This document shows positions 8,677 to 16,899 of a stretch of 64,000 nucleotides of DNA, one piece after another. The stretch is taken from NCBI GenBank assembly GCA_002238865.1, contig MPNE01000004.1:1-64000 (forward strand), in the 5' to 3' direction. This stretch comes from Gemmatimonadetes bacterium bin94 (GTDB lineage Bacteria; Gemmatimonadota; Gemmatimonadetes; Longimicrobiales; Gaopeijiaceae). A model generated the notes under the pieces. It saw nothing but the letters and a program-made list of their open reading frames with translations. It was not told the DNA's origin and made no database searches. The first letter of the stretch is position 1, and each line of letters starts with the position of its first letter. A program made the position numbers and the translations under genes.

Positions 8677-10160
8677 GCGGGGGTGCGGTGCTTGCGATCG
8701 ACCAGGGCACCACCGGGTCGGCGGCCCTCGTGGTCACGGCCGACGGTGAGGTCGCCGGAAGAGCCTACTCGGAGTTCACCCAGTACTTCCCGAATCCGGG
8801 GTGGGTCGAACACGATGCGGAGGAGATCTGGAGGGTTACGTCCCGCGTGGCGAGGGAGGCGCTGGCCGCCGCGGGTACCCCGGTGGCCGCCGTCGGGTTG
8901 ACGAACCAGCGTGAAACGGTCGTCGTGTGGGATCGCGAGACCCTCGAGCCGTTGCACAGGGCCATCGTATGGCAGGACCGGAGGACGGCGGAAATGTGCC
9001 GGCGGCTAAGGGATGGTGGCCACGAGGCCATGGTCCGCCGCCGCACCGGGTTGCTCCTCGACCCGTACTTTTCGGGGACCAAGCTTCGCTGGCTCCTGGA
9101 GGCGGATCCCGATCTGGCCGCTCGTGCCCGCTCGGGAGAGGTGGCCGCCGGGACGATCGACGCCTGGCTGGTCGCGCGGCTCACGGCCGGCGCCGTCCAC
9201 GCGACCGACCCCACCAATGCGTCACGCACACTCCTGTTCGACCTCGATGAGGGCGACTGGAACGACGAACTGCTCGCCCTGATCGGCGTGCCGGGGGAAG
9301 TCCTTCCGGAAGTCCGCCCCAGCTCCGGCGACTTCGGGGTCACGGACGGGGACGCGCTCGGGATCGAAGTCCCCATCGGGGGCGTCGCGGGGGACCAGCA
9401 GGCGGCGCTGTACGGCCAGCGTTGCTGGGAGGCCGGCACGGGAAAGTGCACCTACGGGACGGGCGCGTTCCTCCTGTTCAACACCGGCAGCGAACGGGTG
9501 GCTTCACGTCACGGGCTGCTGACCACCGCCGCCTGCGACGCACTGGGTAGGCCCGCGTACGCGCTGGAAGGCTCGATCTTCGTGGCCGGCGCGGCCATCC
9601 AGTGGCTGCGTGACGGGCTCGCCGTTCTGGACGACGCCGCCCGCAGCGAGGAGATGGCCCGCTCGCTCGACGGCAACGACGGGGTGTACCTGGTCCCCGC
9701 GTTCGTCGGGATGGGCGCCCCCCACTGGCGGCCGGACGCCCGCGGCTCGATTACCGGGCTGACCCGCGGCACGACCCGCGCGCACCTGGTGCGGGCGGCG
9801 CTGGAGGCGATGGCCTACGGGACCCGAGACATCCTGGAGGCGATGGAGCTCGACGCCGGGATGCGCGCCACCGCGCTCAAGGTGGACGGAGGCGCGGCAA
9901 GGAACGACTGGCTCATGGAGTTCGTCGCGGGGATCCTGGGGGTCGCTGTGAGTCGGCCCGCGATGGTGGAGACCACGGCTCTGGGCGCGGCGGGGCTGGC
10001 CGGCCTGCGCGCCGGCGTCTGGAGTGCCCCGGATGATTTCGCGGCGGCGTGCGGCCCGGGGCGGACCTTCGCCCCGTCCGTGAACCTGGTAGAGAGAGAA
10101 GCGCTGATCGCCGGTTGGGAACGAGCGGTGCGGGGCACGCTCGCGGTGCTGGACGGGTAG
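8673..10160 (+). CDS. glpK: Glycerol kinase
   Basis: FGGY-family kinase phosphorylating glycerol to sn-glycerol-3-P. 495 aa, full length. N-terminal ATP/phosphate loop is DQGTTGSAALV; also TNQRETVVVWD, DPTNASRTLLFDL, GVAGDQQAALYGQ and, in the C-terminal domain, KVDGGAARNDWLMEF. E. coli GlpK has DQGTTSSRA at the first site, so GSAA is a mild variation. GTG start overlaps the maf stop. No glpF or glpD is adjacent; the neighbours are amino-sugar and proofreading genes. Confidence 0.94.
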   Translation: MSGGAVLAIDQGTTGSAALVVTADGEVAGRAYSEFTQYFPNPGWVEHDAEEIWRVTSRVAREALAAAGTPVAAVGLTNQRETVVVWDRETLEPLHRAIVWQDRRTAEMCRRLRDGGHEAMVRRRTGLLLDPYFSGTKLRWLLEADPDLAARARSGEVAAGTIDAWLVARLTAGAVHATDPTNASRTLLFDLDEGDWNDELLALIGVPGEVLPEVRPSSGDFGVTDGDALGIEVPIGGVAGDQQAALYGQRCWEAGTGKCTYGTGAFLLFNTGSERVASRHGLLTTAACDALGRPAYALEGSIFVAGAAIQWLRDGLAVLDDAARSEEMARSLDGNDGVYLVPAFVGMGAPHWRPDARGSITGLTRGTTRAHLVRAALEAMAYGTRDILEAMELDAGMRATALKVDGGAARNDWLMEFVAGILGVAVSRPAMVETTALGAAGLAGLRAGVWSAPDDFAAACGPGRTFAPSVNLVEREALIAGWERAVRGTLAVLDG

Positions 10161-10270
10161 CGGGGGGTGGCCACCGACCCCGGCTTGCATACATTACTCA
10201 TACCGGCAGCAGTCGGGCCGCGGGTTTACGCATGTTGAGTCCCGGGTAACGGGGCCGGAGCGAAGCTGCT

Positions 10271-10693
10271 ATGAAAAACGGACGTTTCTTCGTCGGCCTG
10301 GTCGGCGTTGCGGCCATCGTGGCCTACCTGATGTGGACCGGGATCAGCGACAGCATGGTGTACTACCTGACCCCGGTCGAGTTGATGGAGCGGGTCGACA
10401 GCGATCCGGCCTTCCACGACATCGGGGTGAAGGTCAGTGGCCGGGTTGTGGAGGGGTCGTGGACCCGTGAGCATGGTTCCACCGGCGCTCACTCGTTCAT
10501 GGTCACGGACCTGGAGGACGCCGAGGTCGCCTTCGCGGTGCACTATGACGACATCGTGCCGGACACCTTCAACGACCGCGCCGAGGTGGTCGTGGAGGGC
10601 AACTACGGCACCGACGGGGTCTTTCGGGCGCACACCGTGCTGACCAAGTGCGGCAGCAGGTACGAAGCCACCGAGGAGGAGCTGGCGGCGTGA
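10271..10693 (+). CDS. ccmE: Cytochrome c maturation heme chaperone CcmE, CxxxY type
   Basis: 140 aa: an N-terminal membrane anchor (about 6-23), then the OB-fold heme chaperone domain (SGRVVEGSW, VTDLEDAEVAFAVHYDDIVPDTF, VVVEGNYG). The usual covalent heme-binding HxxxY is replaced by C127-GSR-Y131 in LTKCGSRYE. A CxxxY CcmE is known from a subset of Ccm systems (archaea and some deltaproteobacteria such as Desulfovibrio) that also lack CcmH. The gene opens the ccm operon; GGAG lies about 11 bases before the ATG. The 110 bases before it hold no clear promoter. Confidence 0.92.
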   Translation: MKNGRFFVGLVGVAAIVAYLMWTGISDSMVYYLTPVELMERVDSDPAFHDIGVKVSGRVVEGSWTREHGSTGAHSFMVTDLEDAEVAFAVHYDDIVPDTFNDRAEVVVEGNYGTDGVFRAHTVLTKCGSRYEATEEELAA

Positions 10694-12753
10694 CGATCCT
10701 GGGCGAAATCGCCCTCTGGATTGCGCTCCCCGTTGCCCTGTGGGGGGCTTTCGTTTCGTTCATCGGCGGCCAAAGGGGCAGGAGCGATCTCGTACTGAGC
10801 GGCGAGCGCACCGTTCATGTCGTCACCCTGCTGCTCGTGCTTACCTCGCTGGGAATCATCGCGGCCTTCGTGGGCAACCAGTACGAGTACCGCTACGTCG
10901 CCAACTACTCCAACCGTGAACTGGACACCTACTTCAAGGTGGCCGGACTGTGGGCCGGGCAACGCGGGTCGCTGGTCTTCTGGACACTTCTGCTGTCGGT
11001 GTTCTCGTCGATTGCCGTCTACACCAACCGGCGCCGCAACCGGGAGTTCATGCCGTATGTGAGCGGCACCCTGCTCGGCCTGCTCACCTTCCTTCTCGTG
11101 GTGTTGCTCTTCGCGGACGTCAACCCCTTCGAGCGACTGGGATTCACGCCCGCCAACGGCCGCGGCCTCAATCCCCAGCTGCAGAACTACTGGATGACGA
11201 TTCATCCACCCACGCTCTACCTGGGCTTCACCGCCTTCGCGGTCCCTTTCGCTTTCGCGGTCGCGGCCCTCCTCACCAACCGGCTGGATTCTCGCTGGAT
11301 CGCCGTCACGCGCCGCTGGATTCTCCTCAGCTGGTTCTTCCTCACCAACGGGATCATCTTTGGGATGAGGTGGGCGTATGTGGAGCTCGGGTGGGGGGGA
11401 TACTGGTTCTGGGATCCGGTGGAGAATGCGTCGCTGCTCCCCTGGCTGACCGCCACCGCCTTCCTGCACTCGATCCAGATCCAGGAGACCCGGGGCATGT
11501 TGAAGGTGTGGAACATGTGCCTGGTGGTCGTCACCTTCCTCCTCACGATCTTTGCGACCTTCCTCACGCGATCCGGGCTTATCGACTCGGTGCACACCTT
11601 CGCCGAGAACTTGAGAATCGCGTACATCTTTCTCGGCTTCATGGGCGGGCTGATCGCGTTCTCGATCGTGCTGATCGTCTACCGGCTGCCGTCGCTCCGG
11701 TCGGAGAACCACTTCCAGTCCTTCCTGTCGCGCGAATCCGCGTTTCTGTTCAACAACCTGCTCCTGGTCGGGGTCACCTTCGCGGTTATCTGGGGAACCC
11801 TCTTCCCGCTCATCACCGAGGGGTTCTTCGGACAGAAGATCAACGTGGGTCCGCCCTTTTACAATCGGGTGAACATCCCGATCGGGTTGAGTCTGCTGGC
11901 CCTCATGGGCATCGGTCCGGTGATCGCATGGCGACGCGCATCGCCGCGCAACCTGCGCAGGAACTTCACGGTCCCCCTGGCGGCCGGGGCCGGCACTCTG
12001 GGTGCGCTCCTGACGCTGGGGATACGGCATGGAATGGCGCTTGCGACCTTCTCCATCGCGGTCTTCGTCATGACGATCGTCGTCATCGAGTTCTGGAAGG
12101 GGACGACGGCGAGGGCACGGATTGCCGGCGAAGGGGCGTTCCGCGCGCTCGCCAGCCTGGTGAAGCGAAACCGGCGCAGGTGGGGAGGCTACATCGTGCA
12201 CGCCGGAGTCGTGGTCGTGTTCACCGGCCTCGGAGGAGCCGCGTTCGATGCGCGGGTCGAGCAGGATCTGGTGCCGGGCGAGTCGATGTCACTGCGGTCG
12301 GCGCTCGGAACCGAGTACCGCCTGGAGTACGAGAGCCTCTCCCACTCCCGGCCGCGGGTCGCCGACGACGTGCGCGAGAACGACTGGCGCTGGACCGCGC
12401 TTCTGACCCTCTACCGGAACGGTGAGCGGGCCGGCATCATGCGGCCCGAACGGCGGATCTACCCGGTCATGGGCGAGGCGTCCACGGAGGTCGGGATTGC
12501 CAGCACCGCCTTCGAGGATCTGTACGTGATTCCGAAGGACGTGGATCTGGACAGCGAGACGGACATGGTCACCTTCGAGGCGAAGGCGCTGCCCCTGGTC
12601 CCCTGGATCTGGTACGGCGGCCTGATCGTCACGATCGGCGCACTCGTGGGGATGTGGCCCGGCGGCCGTGTTCCCGTGCGGGCGACCGCGCGCCGACCCG
12701 TTTCCAGGGACGCCGTCCCCGGCGGGCACCGGGCCGTGGCGAGCACGCCGTGA
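10690..12753 (+). CDS. ccmF: Cytochrome c-type biogenesis protein CcmF
   Basis: Multi-pass membrane protein of heme ligation to apocytochrome c. The real start is most likely the GTG at 10690, overlapping the ccmE stop (GTGA), giving 687 aa; the track ORF begins inside ccmE. The tryptophan-rich WWD motif reads WGGYWFWDPVENASLLPW, and conserved histidines appear in MTIHPPTLYLGF and in LIDSVHTF. About a dozen hydrophobic segments are followed by a periplasmic region (after ~530) and a last helix near the C-terminus (WIWYGGLIVTIGALVGMW). The next gene's GTG overlaps its stop. Confidence 0.95.
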   Translation: MTILGEIALWIALPVALWGAFVSFIGGQRGRSDLVLSGERTVHVVTLLLVLTSLGIIAAFVGNQYEYRYVANYSNRELDTYFKVAGLWAGQRGSLVFWTLLLSVFSSIAVYTNRRRNREFMPYVSGTLLGLLTFLLVVLLFADVNPFERLGFTPANGRGLNPQLQNYWMTIHPPTLYLGFTAFAVPFAFAVAALLTNRLDSRWIAVTRRWILLSWFFLTNGIIFGMRWAYVELGWGGYWFWDPVENASLLPWLTATAFLHSIQIQETRGMLKVWNMCLVVVTFLLTIFATFLTRSGLIDSVHTFAENLRIAYIFLGFMGGLIAFSIVLIVYRLPSLRSENHFQSFLSRESAFLFNNLLLVGVTFAVIWGTLFPLITEGFFGQKINVGPPFYNRVNIPIGLSLLALMGIGPVIAWRRASPRNLRRNFTVPLAAGAGTLGALLTLGIRHGMALATFSIAVFVMTIVVIEFWKGTTARARIAGEGAFRALASLVKRNRRRWGGYIVHAGVVVVFTGLGGAAFDARVEQDLVPGESMSLRSALGTEYRLEYESLSHSRPRVADDVRENDWRWTALLTLYRNGERAGIMRPERRIYPVMGEASTEVGIASTAFEDLYVIPKDVDLDSETDMVTFEAKALPLVPWIWYGGLIVTIGALVGMWPGGRVPVRATARRPVSRDAVPGGHRAVASTP

Positions 12754-13214
12754 CCGTTCTGATCGGCGGCGTGCTCCTTGCCGCCGGGGTGGTGCTCTTC
12801 ATCCTCGAGCCCGTGTTTTCGGGGCGAAGCGCGCCGTTGTACAGCGGTGACGACGACTATGACGACTCCGCTGCCCGCCGCCGCATCGCGCTGACCGCGC
12901 TGCGCGATCTGGAGTACGACAGGGCCACCGGCAAGCTGGACAGCAACGACTACCGGCAACTGAAGGCGGAGTTGTCGCGGGAAGCGCTCTCCCACCTCCA
13001 GAGGGACGACGGGGCCGGCGACGGCGGTGAATCGGCCATGGAACGCGCGTCGCGGGATCTCGAAGAGGAGATCGACCAGCTTCGCAGTGCTCTCCGGGAA
13101 GGGATGCTGTGTCCTTCCTGCGAGCACCTGAACAACGTCGGCGCACGGTTCTGCGGACGATGCGGGGGCGCGCTCCATGCCGAGGAAGGACGCGCGCCCG
13201 GAGTCGGCTCTTGA
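12750..13214 (+). CDS. CcmI-like membrane-anchored zinc-ribbon protein
   Basis: 154 aa from a GTG that overlaps the ccmF stop. One N-terminal membrane helix (VLIGGVLLAAGVVLFIL), then a segment like the CcmI/CycH N-terminus (ALRDLEYDRATGKLDSNDYRQL) and a predicted coiled coil (ASRDLEEEIDQLRSAL). It ends in a double-CxxC zinc ribbon (CPSCEHLNNVGARFCGRCG). Its place between ccmF and ccmA suggests a role in cytochrome c maturation, possibly replacing CcmI/CcmH functions; that role is inference. Its stop overlaps the ccmA TTG. Confidence 0.8.
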   Translation: MTVLIGGVLLAAGVVLFILEPVFSGRSAPLYSGDDDYDDSAARRRIALTALRDLEYDRATGKLDSNDYRQLKAELSREALSHLQRDDGAGDGGESAMERASRDLEEEIDQLRSALREGMLCPSCEHLNNVGARFCGRCGGALHAEEGRAPGVGS

Positions 13215-13915
13215 CCCTGGAGGGAAAGGGTCTCGTCTGCAGCTACGGCGCGACCCGTGCCCTGGACGGGGTGGACGTCATGGCGGCCAGCCGGGAGATT
13301 CTGGCCGTTGTGGGGCCCAACGGGGCAGGGAAGACCACGCTGCTGAAGGCGCTGAGCGGCGAGCGCAGACCGGACGGGGGGCGCGTTCTGCTGGACGGCT
13401 CGGTGGTCTCCGGTGCGGATAACCGTTGGCGGGCTCGGCTGGGGCTGGTCTCCCACCGCACCGGACTGTACCGAAAGCTCACCGTGCTGGAGAACCTGCA
13501 CTTCTTCGCCTCTCTGCGCGGAGTGCCGCGAACCCGTACGGTGCTCATCGATGCGCTGGAGACGGTGGGTGCGTCCGATCTGGCCCCCGCACGGGTGGAG
13601 GCTCTCTCGCGCGGGCAGCGCCAGCGCGTCGCGCTGGTGCGGTCCCTGCTTCACGATCCCGACGTGCTCTTCCTGGACGAGCCCTTCACCGGGCTGGATC
13701 CGGGCGGGGCCGCGGCGCTGGAGGACGCGCTGCGGTCGAGAAGGTCCGCGGGACGAATCGTCGTGCTGGTCACCCACGACCTGCCACGGGGTCTGACGCT
13801 GGCGGACCGCGTGGTCGTCGTCCGAAGAGGCCGGAAAGTCTTCGACGGCGAGGCCCACCGGAAGGGAGCGGGCGATCTGCTGCGGTTCTTCACGGCGGGA
13901 CCGGAGGAGGCATGA
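13211..13915 (+). CDS. ccmA: Heme exporter ABC transporter ATP-binding subunit CcmA
   Basis: ATPase needed to release holo-CcmE. Motifs: Walker A GPNGAGKTT, signature LSRGQRQRVAL (usually LSxGQ), Walker B VLFLDEPFTGLD, and switch VTHD. The track ORF starts inside the preceding gene, in a region without homology. The TTG at 13211, overlapping the upstream stop as TTGA, starts directly at LTLEGKGLVCSYG and gives 234 aa, close to the family length. A GGAGGAGG near its end serves ccmB. Confidence 0.92.
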   Translation: MTLEGKGLVCSYGATRALDGVDVMAASREILAVVGPNGAGKTTLLKALSGERRPDGGRVLLDGSVVSGADNRWRARLGLVSHRTGLYRKLTVLENLHFFASLRGVPRTRTVLIDALETVGASDLAPARVEALSRGQRQRVALVRSLLHDPDVLFLDEPFTGLDPGGAAALEDALRSRRSAGRIVVLVTHDLPRGLTLADRVVVVRRGRKVFDGEAHRKGAGDLLRFFTAGPEEA

Positions 13916-14589
13916 CCGAGCTTCGCTGGATCTGGCTCATCGCCCGGAAGGATCTGCTTCTCGAGCTGCGCTCCGGCGGCAGACTCCTCTCCATGATCGC
14001 ATTCGTGGTGCTCGCCGGCTTCCTGTTCGCGTTCGCCCTGGACCAGAGCCGGGTGGCGGGCCGGGATGTGGTGGCGAGCCTGACGTGGCTGACGATCCTC
14101 TTTGCCTCCACCGCCGGCGCCGGCCGGATCTTCGACTCGGAAGAGGAAGACGGGGCCTTTCGGCACATCCTGCTTACGCCGGTTTCACGCGGGGCGGTGT
14201 TCCTGGGCAAAGCGTCCGCGAACCTCGTGCTGATCTGGCTCGTAGCGGCGCTTTCGTTCACCTCGCTCAACACCTTCATGGGGGTCCGCTCCCCGGGTTC
14301 CCTGGCGGCGCACGCCGCCGTCCTGCTGCCCGGGACGATCGGACTGGCGGCGACCGGAACCTTCTTCGGGCGCATGTCACGGCACAGCGCGCTCGGCGAT
14401 ACATTGCTGCCCGTTCTGACCTTCCCGCTGCTGGTGCCCCTCGTCTATTTCGGCGCTACGGCGTCGGCGCGGGTTTTCCTGGAGCTTCCCTGGACCGAGA
14501 TTTCAGGCCTGGTGCGATTGCTGTGGGCCTTCGCCCTCGGCTCCATCGCAATCGGAGCCTTTCTCTTCCGCCACGTCACCGACGAATAG
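13912..14589 (+). CDS. ccmB: Heme exporter permease CcmB
   Basis: 225 aa, six hydrophobic segments, with the conserved cytoplasmic coupling region DSEEEDGAFRHILLTPVSR. ATG 13912 overlaps the ccmA stop and has GGAGGAGG just before it; the track ORF is longer because it includes out-of-frame ccmA sequence. Forms the membrane part of the CcmAB(CD) complex. Confidence 0.93.
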   Translation: MTELRWIWLIARKDLLLELRSGGRLLSMIAFVVLAGFLFAFALDQSRVAGRDVVASLTWLTILFASTAGAGRIFDSEEEDGAFRHILLTPVSRGAVFLGKASANLVLIWLVAALSFTSLNTFMGVRSPGSLAAHAAVLLPGTIGLAATGTFFGRMSRHSALGDTLLPVLTFPLLVPLVYFGATASARVFLELPWTEISGLVRLLWAFALGSIAIGAFLFRHVTDE

Positions 14590-14590
14590 G

Positions 14591-15295
14591 ATGCACGGAA
14601 TGGAGCGAAGACCACGCGTTGCCGGACTTGCCCTCGTGACGGGCGGAGTGGCCACGATGCTGCTCGTGCACTGGATGGTGGCGTTCTGGGTACCCACCGA
14701 AGCGTCTCAGGGCGTGGTCCAGAGGATCTTCTACGTCCACGTTCCCGCGGCCTGGACCACCTTCCTCGCCTTCGGCATCGTCGCGCTCGCGAGCGCGGCC
14801 TATCTGTGGCTGGAGGACGAGCGCGCGGACGCAGCGGCGGTAGCGGCGGCGGAGGGAGGCCTGATCTTCGGCGCGATCATGCTGATATCGGGTCCGTTGT
14901 GGGGGCGGATCGCGTGGGGCACCTACTGGACATGGGAGCCCCGCCTCACCCTGACCCTGCTCCTCTGGTTCACCTACCTGGGGTATTTCCTCATCCGCGG
15001 CTCGGTGGCGGATCCCAGACGGGGGAAGCGGTTCGCCGCGGTCGTGGCGGTGATCGGGTCGCTCAACATTCCGCTTATCCATGTGAGCGTCTCCTGGTTC
15101 AGGTCGCTGCACCCCGGACCGGTGGTGATCAAGCCGGAGGGACCCACTCTTCATCCCGACATGCTGGCCACGCTGCTGACGTCGTTGGCCGGCTTCACCC
15201 TTTTGTTTCTCGGCCTTTTCAGCTTCCGCTACGCAGTCGAGCGGTTGGGCAGGCGTTCGCTCCCGGGTGGGGCGGCGGGGCCGATGGAGGACTGA
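14591..15295 (+). CDS. ccmC: Heme handling protein CcmC
   Basis: 234 aa, six membrane helices and the periplasmic tryptophan-rich motif WGTYWTWEPRLT (WWD family). Conserved histidine regions are FYVHVPAAW and PLIHVSVSWF. CcmC presents heme to CcmE. It starts one base after the ccmB stop and is followed one base after its own stop by a CcmD-like gene. Confidence 0.94.
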   Translation: MHGMERRPRVAGLALVTGGVATMLLVHWMVAFWVPTEASQGVVQRIFYVHVPAAWTTFLAFGIVALASAAYLWLEDERADAAAVAAAEGGLIFGAIMLISGPLWGRIAWGTYWTWEPRLTLTLLLWFTYLGYFLIRGSVADPRRGKRFAAVVAVIGSLNIPLIHVSVSWFRSLHPGPVVIKPEGPTLHPDMLATLLTSLAGFTLLFLGLFSFRYAVERLGRRSLPGGAAGPMED

Positions 15296-15296
15296 C

Positions 15297-15518
15297 ATGG
15301 CTTCCCGGAGCGTCGTCTTTCGCAGTTGCGCGGCTTTTCTCTTTACGCTGGCGGTCCCCGCGGTCGCGCTGGCCCAGACCACGGGGGGCGGACGCGGCGC
15401 GCTGCGCCCCTACGTCCACATCTTTCTGGCGTACGGAGCGGTCTGGATCCTGATCCTCGTATGGGTCTGGCTCATTGCCCGGGGATTGAAGCGCGTGACG
15501 GCGCGCCATCCGGACTGA
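15297..15518 (+). CDS. CcmD-like small membrane protein
   Basis: 73 aa. An N-terminal signal-like segment (SCAAFLFTLAVPAVALAQ) is followed by one membrane helix (IFLAYGAVWILILVWVWLIARGL), the short topology expected of CcmD, which completes the CcmABCD complex. ATG 15297 is one base after the ccmC stop; the 10 extra codons in the track lie in ccmC. CcmD proteins are hard to identify by sequence; position is the main support. Its last 47 bases overlap the end of the convergent gene on the minus strand. Confidence 0.72.
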   Translation: MASRSVVFRSCAAFLFTLAVPAVALAQTTGGGRGALRPYVHIFLAYGAVWILILVWVWLIARGLKRVTARHPD

Positions 15519-16893
15519 GGACTTCGCCAAGGTCTGGCCGGCCGGCGACCTCGGCGGCGAGGTCCTCTGCCGTGTCGATGTCCGACTCCACCTCCAGGTG
15601 GGTGACGCTCAGCCCGAGTTCGGCGCACCTGGACAGGGTCTCCGCGAGGACCGACTCCGTGCTCCAACGGATGCCCGTGAAGAGTTCCGGACGGGGCTCG
15701 CCGAGCGCCATCAGGTAGTACCCTCCGTCAGAGGCCGGTCCGAGCACGACGTCGGCCGAGTCCAGCGCCTCGATCGCGCGCGTGATCGTTCGGGACGTGA
15801 CCGCGGGGGTGTCCGTCCCGATGACGACAACGCGGCTCGAGCGCTCGAAGCCGCGGCGGAACATGCGGGACATCCTGGCGCCCAAATCGCCGTCGCCCTG
15901 GTGCCAGTACCGCCGCGGGGCAGATCCGAGCCACTCCCGGACTTCGGCCTCGGCTCCACCCGGATCGTAGCATACGGTCAGGGCGGCCGGCGCCGGCGCC
16001 ACCCGGTCGACGATCAGGCGTCCCATGCGCCGGTACACGGCGGCCGCTGCCTCGTGGCCCAGTTCCCGCGCGAGCCGGGTCTTCACGGTTCCGGGACGGG
16101 GTGCCTTGGCGAAGACGAGCAGGGTGGCCTGAGGATCGCCGGGGCGTGGGGCTCCCGGGTCGCGATCGCGACCGACGCTTCTTCGCGGCGGATACCGCGC
16201 GGCCAGAGCGGAGGGGGCCGCGCCCGCCAGAAACCGGGTGATCAGGCGCACGTTTCGGAGCCACCCCCTGACGCGGCCCTCCTCTTCGTAGCGGCGGGGG
16301 CTGGTGGCGACCGCAGCCGGGAGGCGAAGGAGCCGTCCCGCGAGCAACAGCCGGCGGTTCAGCGTGACGTCCTCCATCAGCGGCTCGTCGGGGTAGGGGC
16401 CCAACGTGAAGAGGAGGTTGCGCCGGATCAGGAGGCCCTGGTCACCGTAGACGAGCCCCAGGCGCCGCTCGCGGATCCGTTGTCCCCTCTCGATGACGCG
16501 GTAGAAGAAGTGCTCGTGCGAGATGGAGAGTCCGAAGTGCGCCGCCATCGGCCCGTCTTCGCGAACGTGGGTTTCGATGGCCTGGAGAGCCGGCTTGCCG
16601 AGGCGCGAATCGGCGTGCAGAAACAGCAGCCAGCGTCCCGCGACCCACCGGGCGCCGGCGTTCATTTGACGCGCCCTTCCACGCCGCCCCCTCATGACGT
16701 GGGCGCCGCGGGCTCTGGCGACCGACACCGTTGCGTCGCGCGAGCCACCGTCGACCACCATGACGATGTGTTCCAGCGTGAGCCGGGACAGGTCGCTCAG
16801 CAGGCCGGGAAGGGTCTCGGCCTCGTCCAGTGCGGGGATGACGATGCCGAGTGCGGGCGTCCCGCCGCCACCGCCCGCGTGGGGACTGACCAC
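15472..16893 (-). CDS. Two-domain protein: family-2 glycosyltransferase plus DUF2064 transferase
   Basis: 473 aa from a GTG. Residues ~14-240 are a GT2 domain of the rSAM/selenodomain-associated transferase-2 type (VIPALDEAETLPGLL, VDGGSRD, GRARQMNAGA, FLHADSR). Residues ~255-460 are a DUF2064 domain of the transferase-1 type (LLVFAKAPRPGTVKTRLARELG, GTDTPAVTS, GPASDGGYYLM). The two are separate neighbouring genes in many genomes and are fused here. It lies 6 bases downstream of the VTT-DUF547 gene and overlaps ccmD-like tail to tail. The substrate is unknown. Confidence 0.85.
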   Translation of the reverse strand: MVSPHAGGGGGTPALGIVIPALDEAETLPGLLSDLSRLTLEHIVMVVDGGSRDATVSVARARGAHVMRGRRGRARQMNAGARWVAGRWLLFLHADSRLGKPALQAIETHVREDGPMAAHFGLSISHEHFFYRVIERGQRIRERRLGLVYGDQGLLIRRNLLFTLGPYPDEPLMEDVTLNRRLLLAGRLLRLPAAVATSPRRYEEEGRVRGWLRNVRLITRFLAGAAPSALAARYPPRRSVGRDRDPGAPRPGDPQATLLVFAKAPRPGTVKTRLARELGHEAAAAVYRRMGRLIVDRVAPAPAALTVCYDPGGAEAEVREWLGSAPRRYWHQGDGDLGARMSRMFRRGFERSSRVVVIGTDTPAVTSRTITRAIEALDSADVVLGPASDGGYYLMALGEPRPELFTGIRWSTESVLAETLSRCAELGLSVTHLEVESDIDTAEDLAAEVAGRPDLGEVLSPDGAPSRASIPGQ

Positions 16894-16899
16894 AAGGCG

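Noticed and set aside
10603-12201. 532-aa minus-strand ORF opposite ccmF
   Set aside because: Antisense to a clear WWD-motif CcmF; highly charged and repetitive as expected for a shadow frame.
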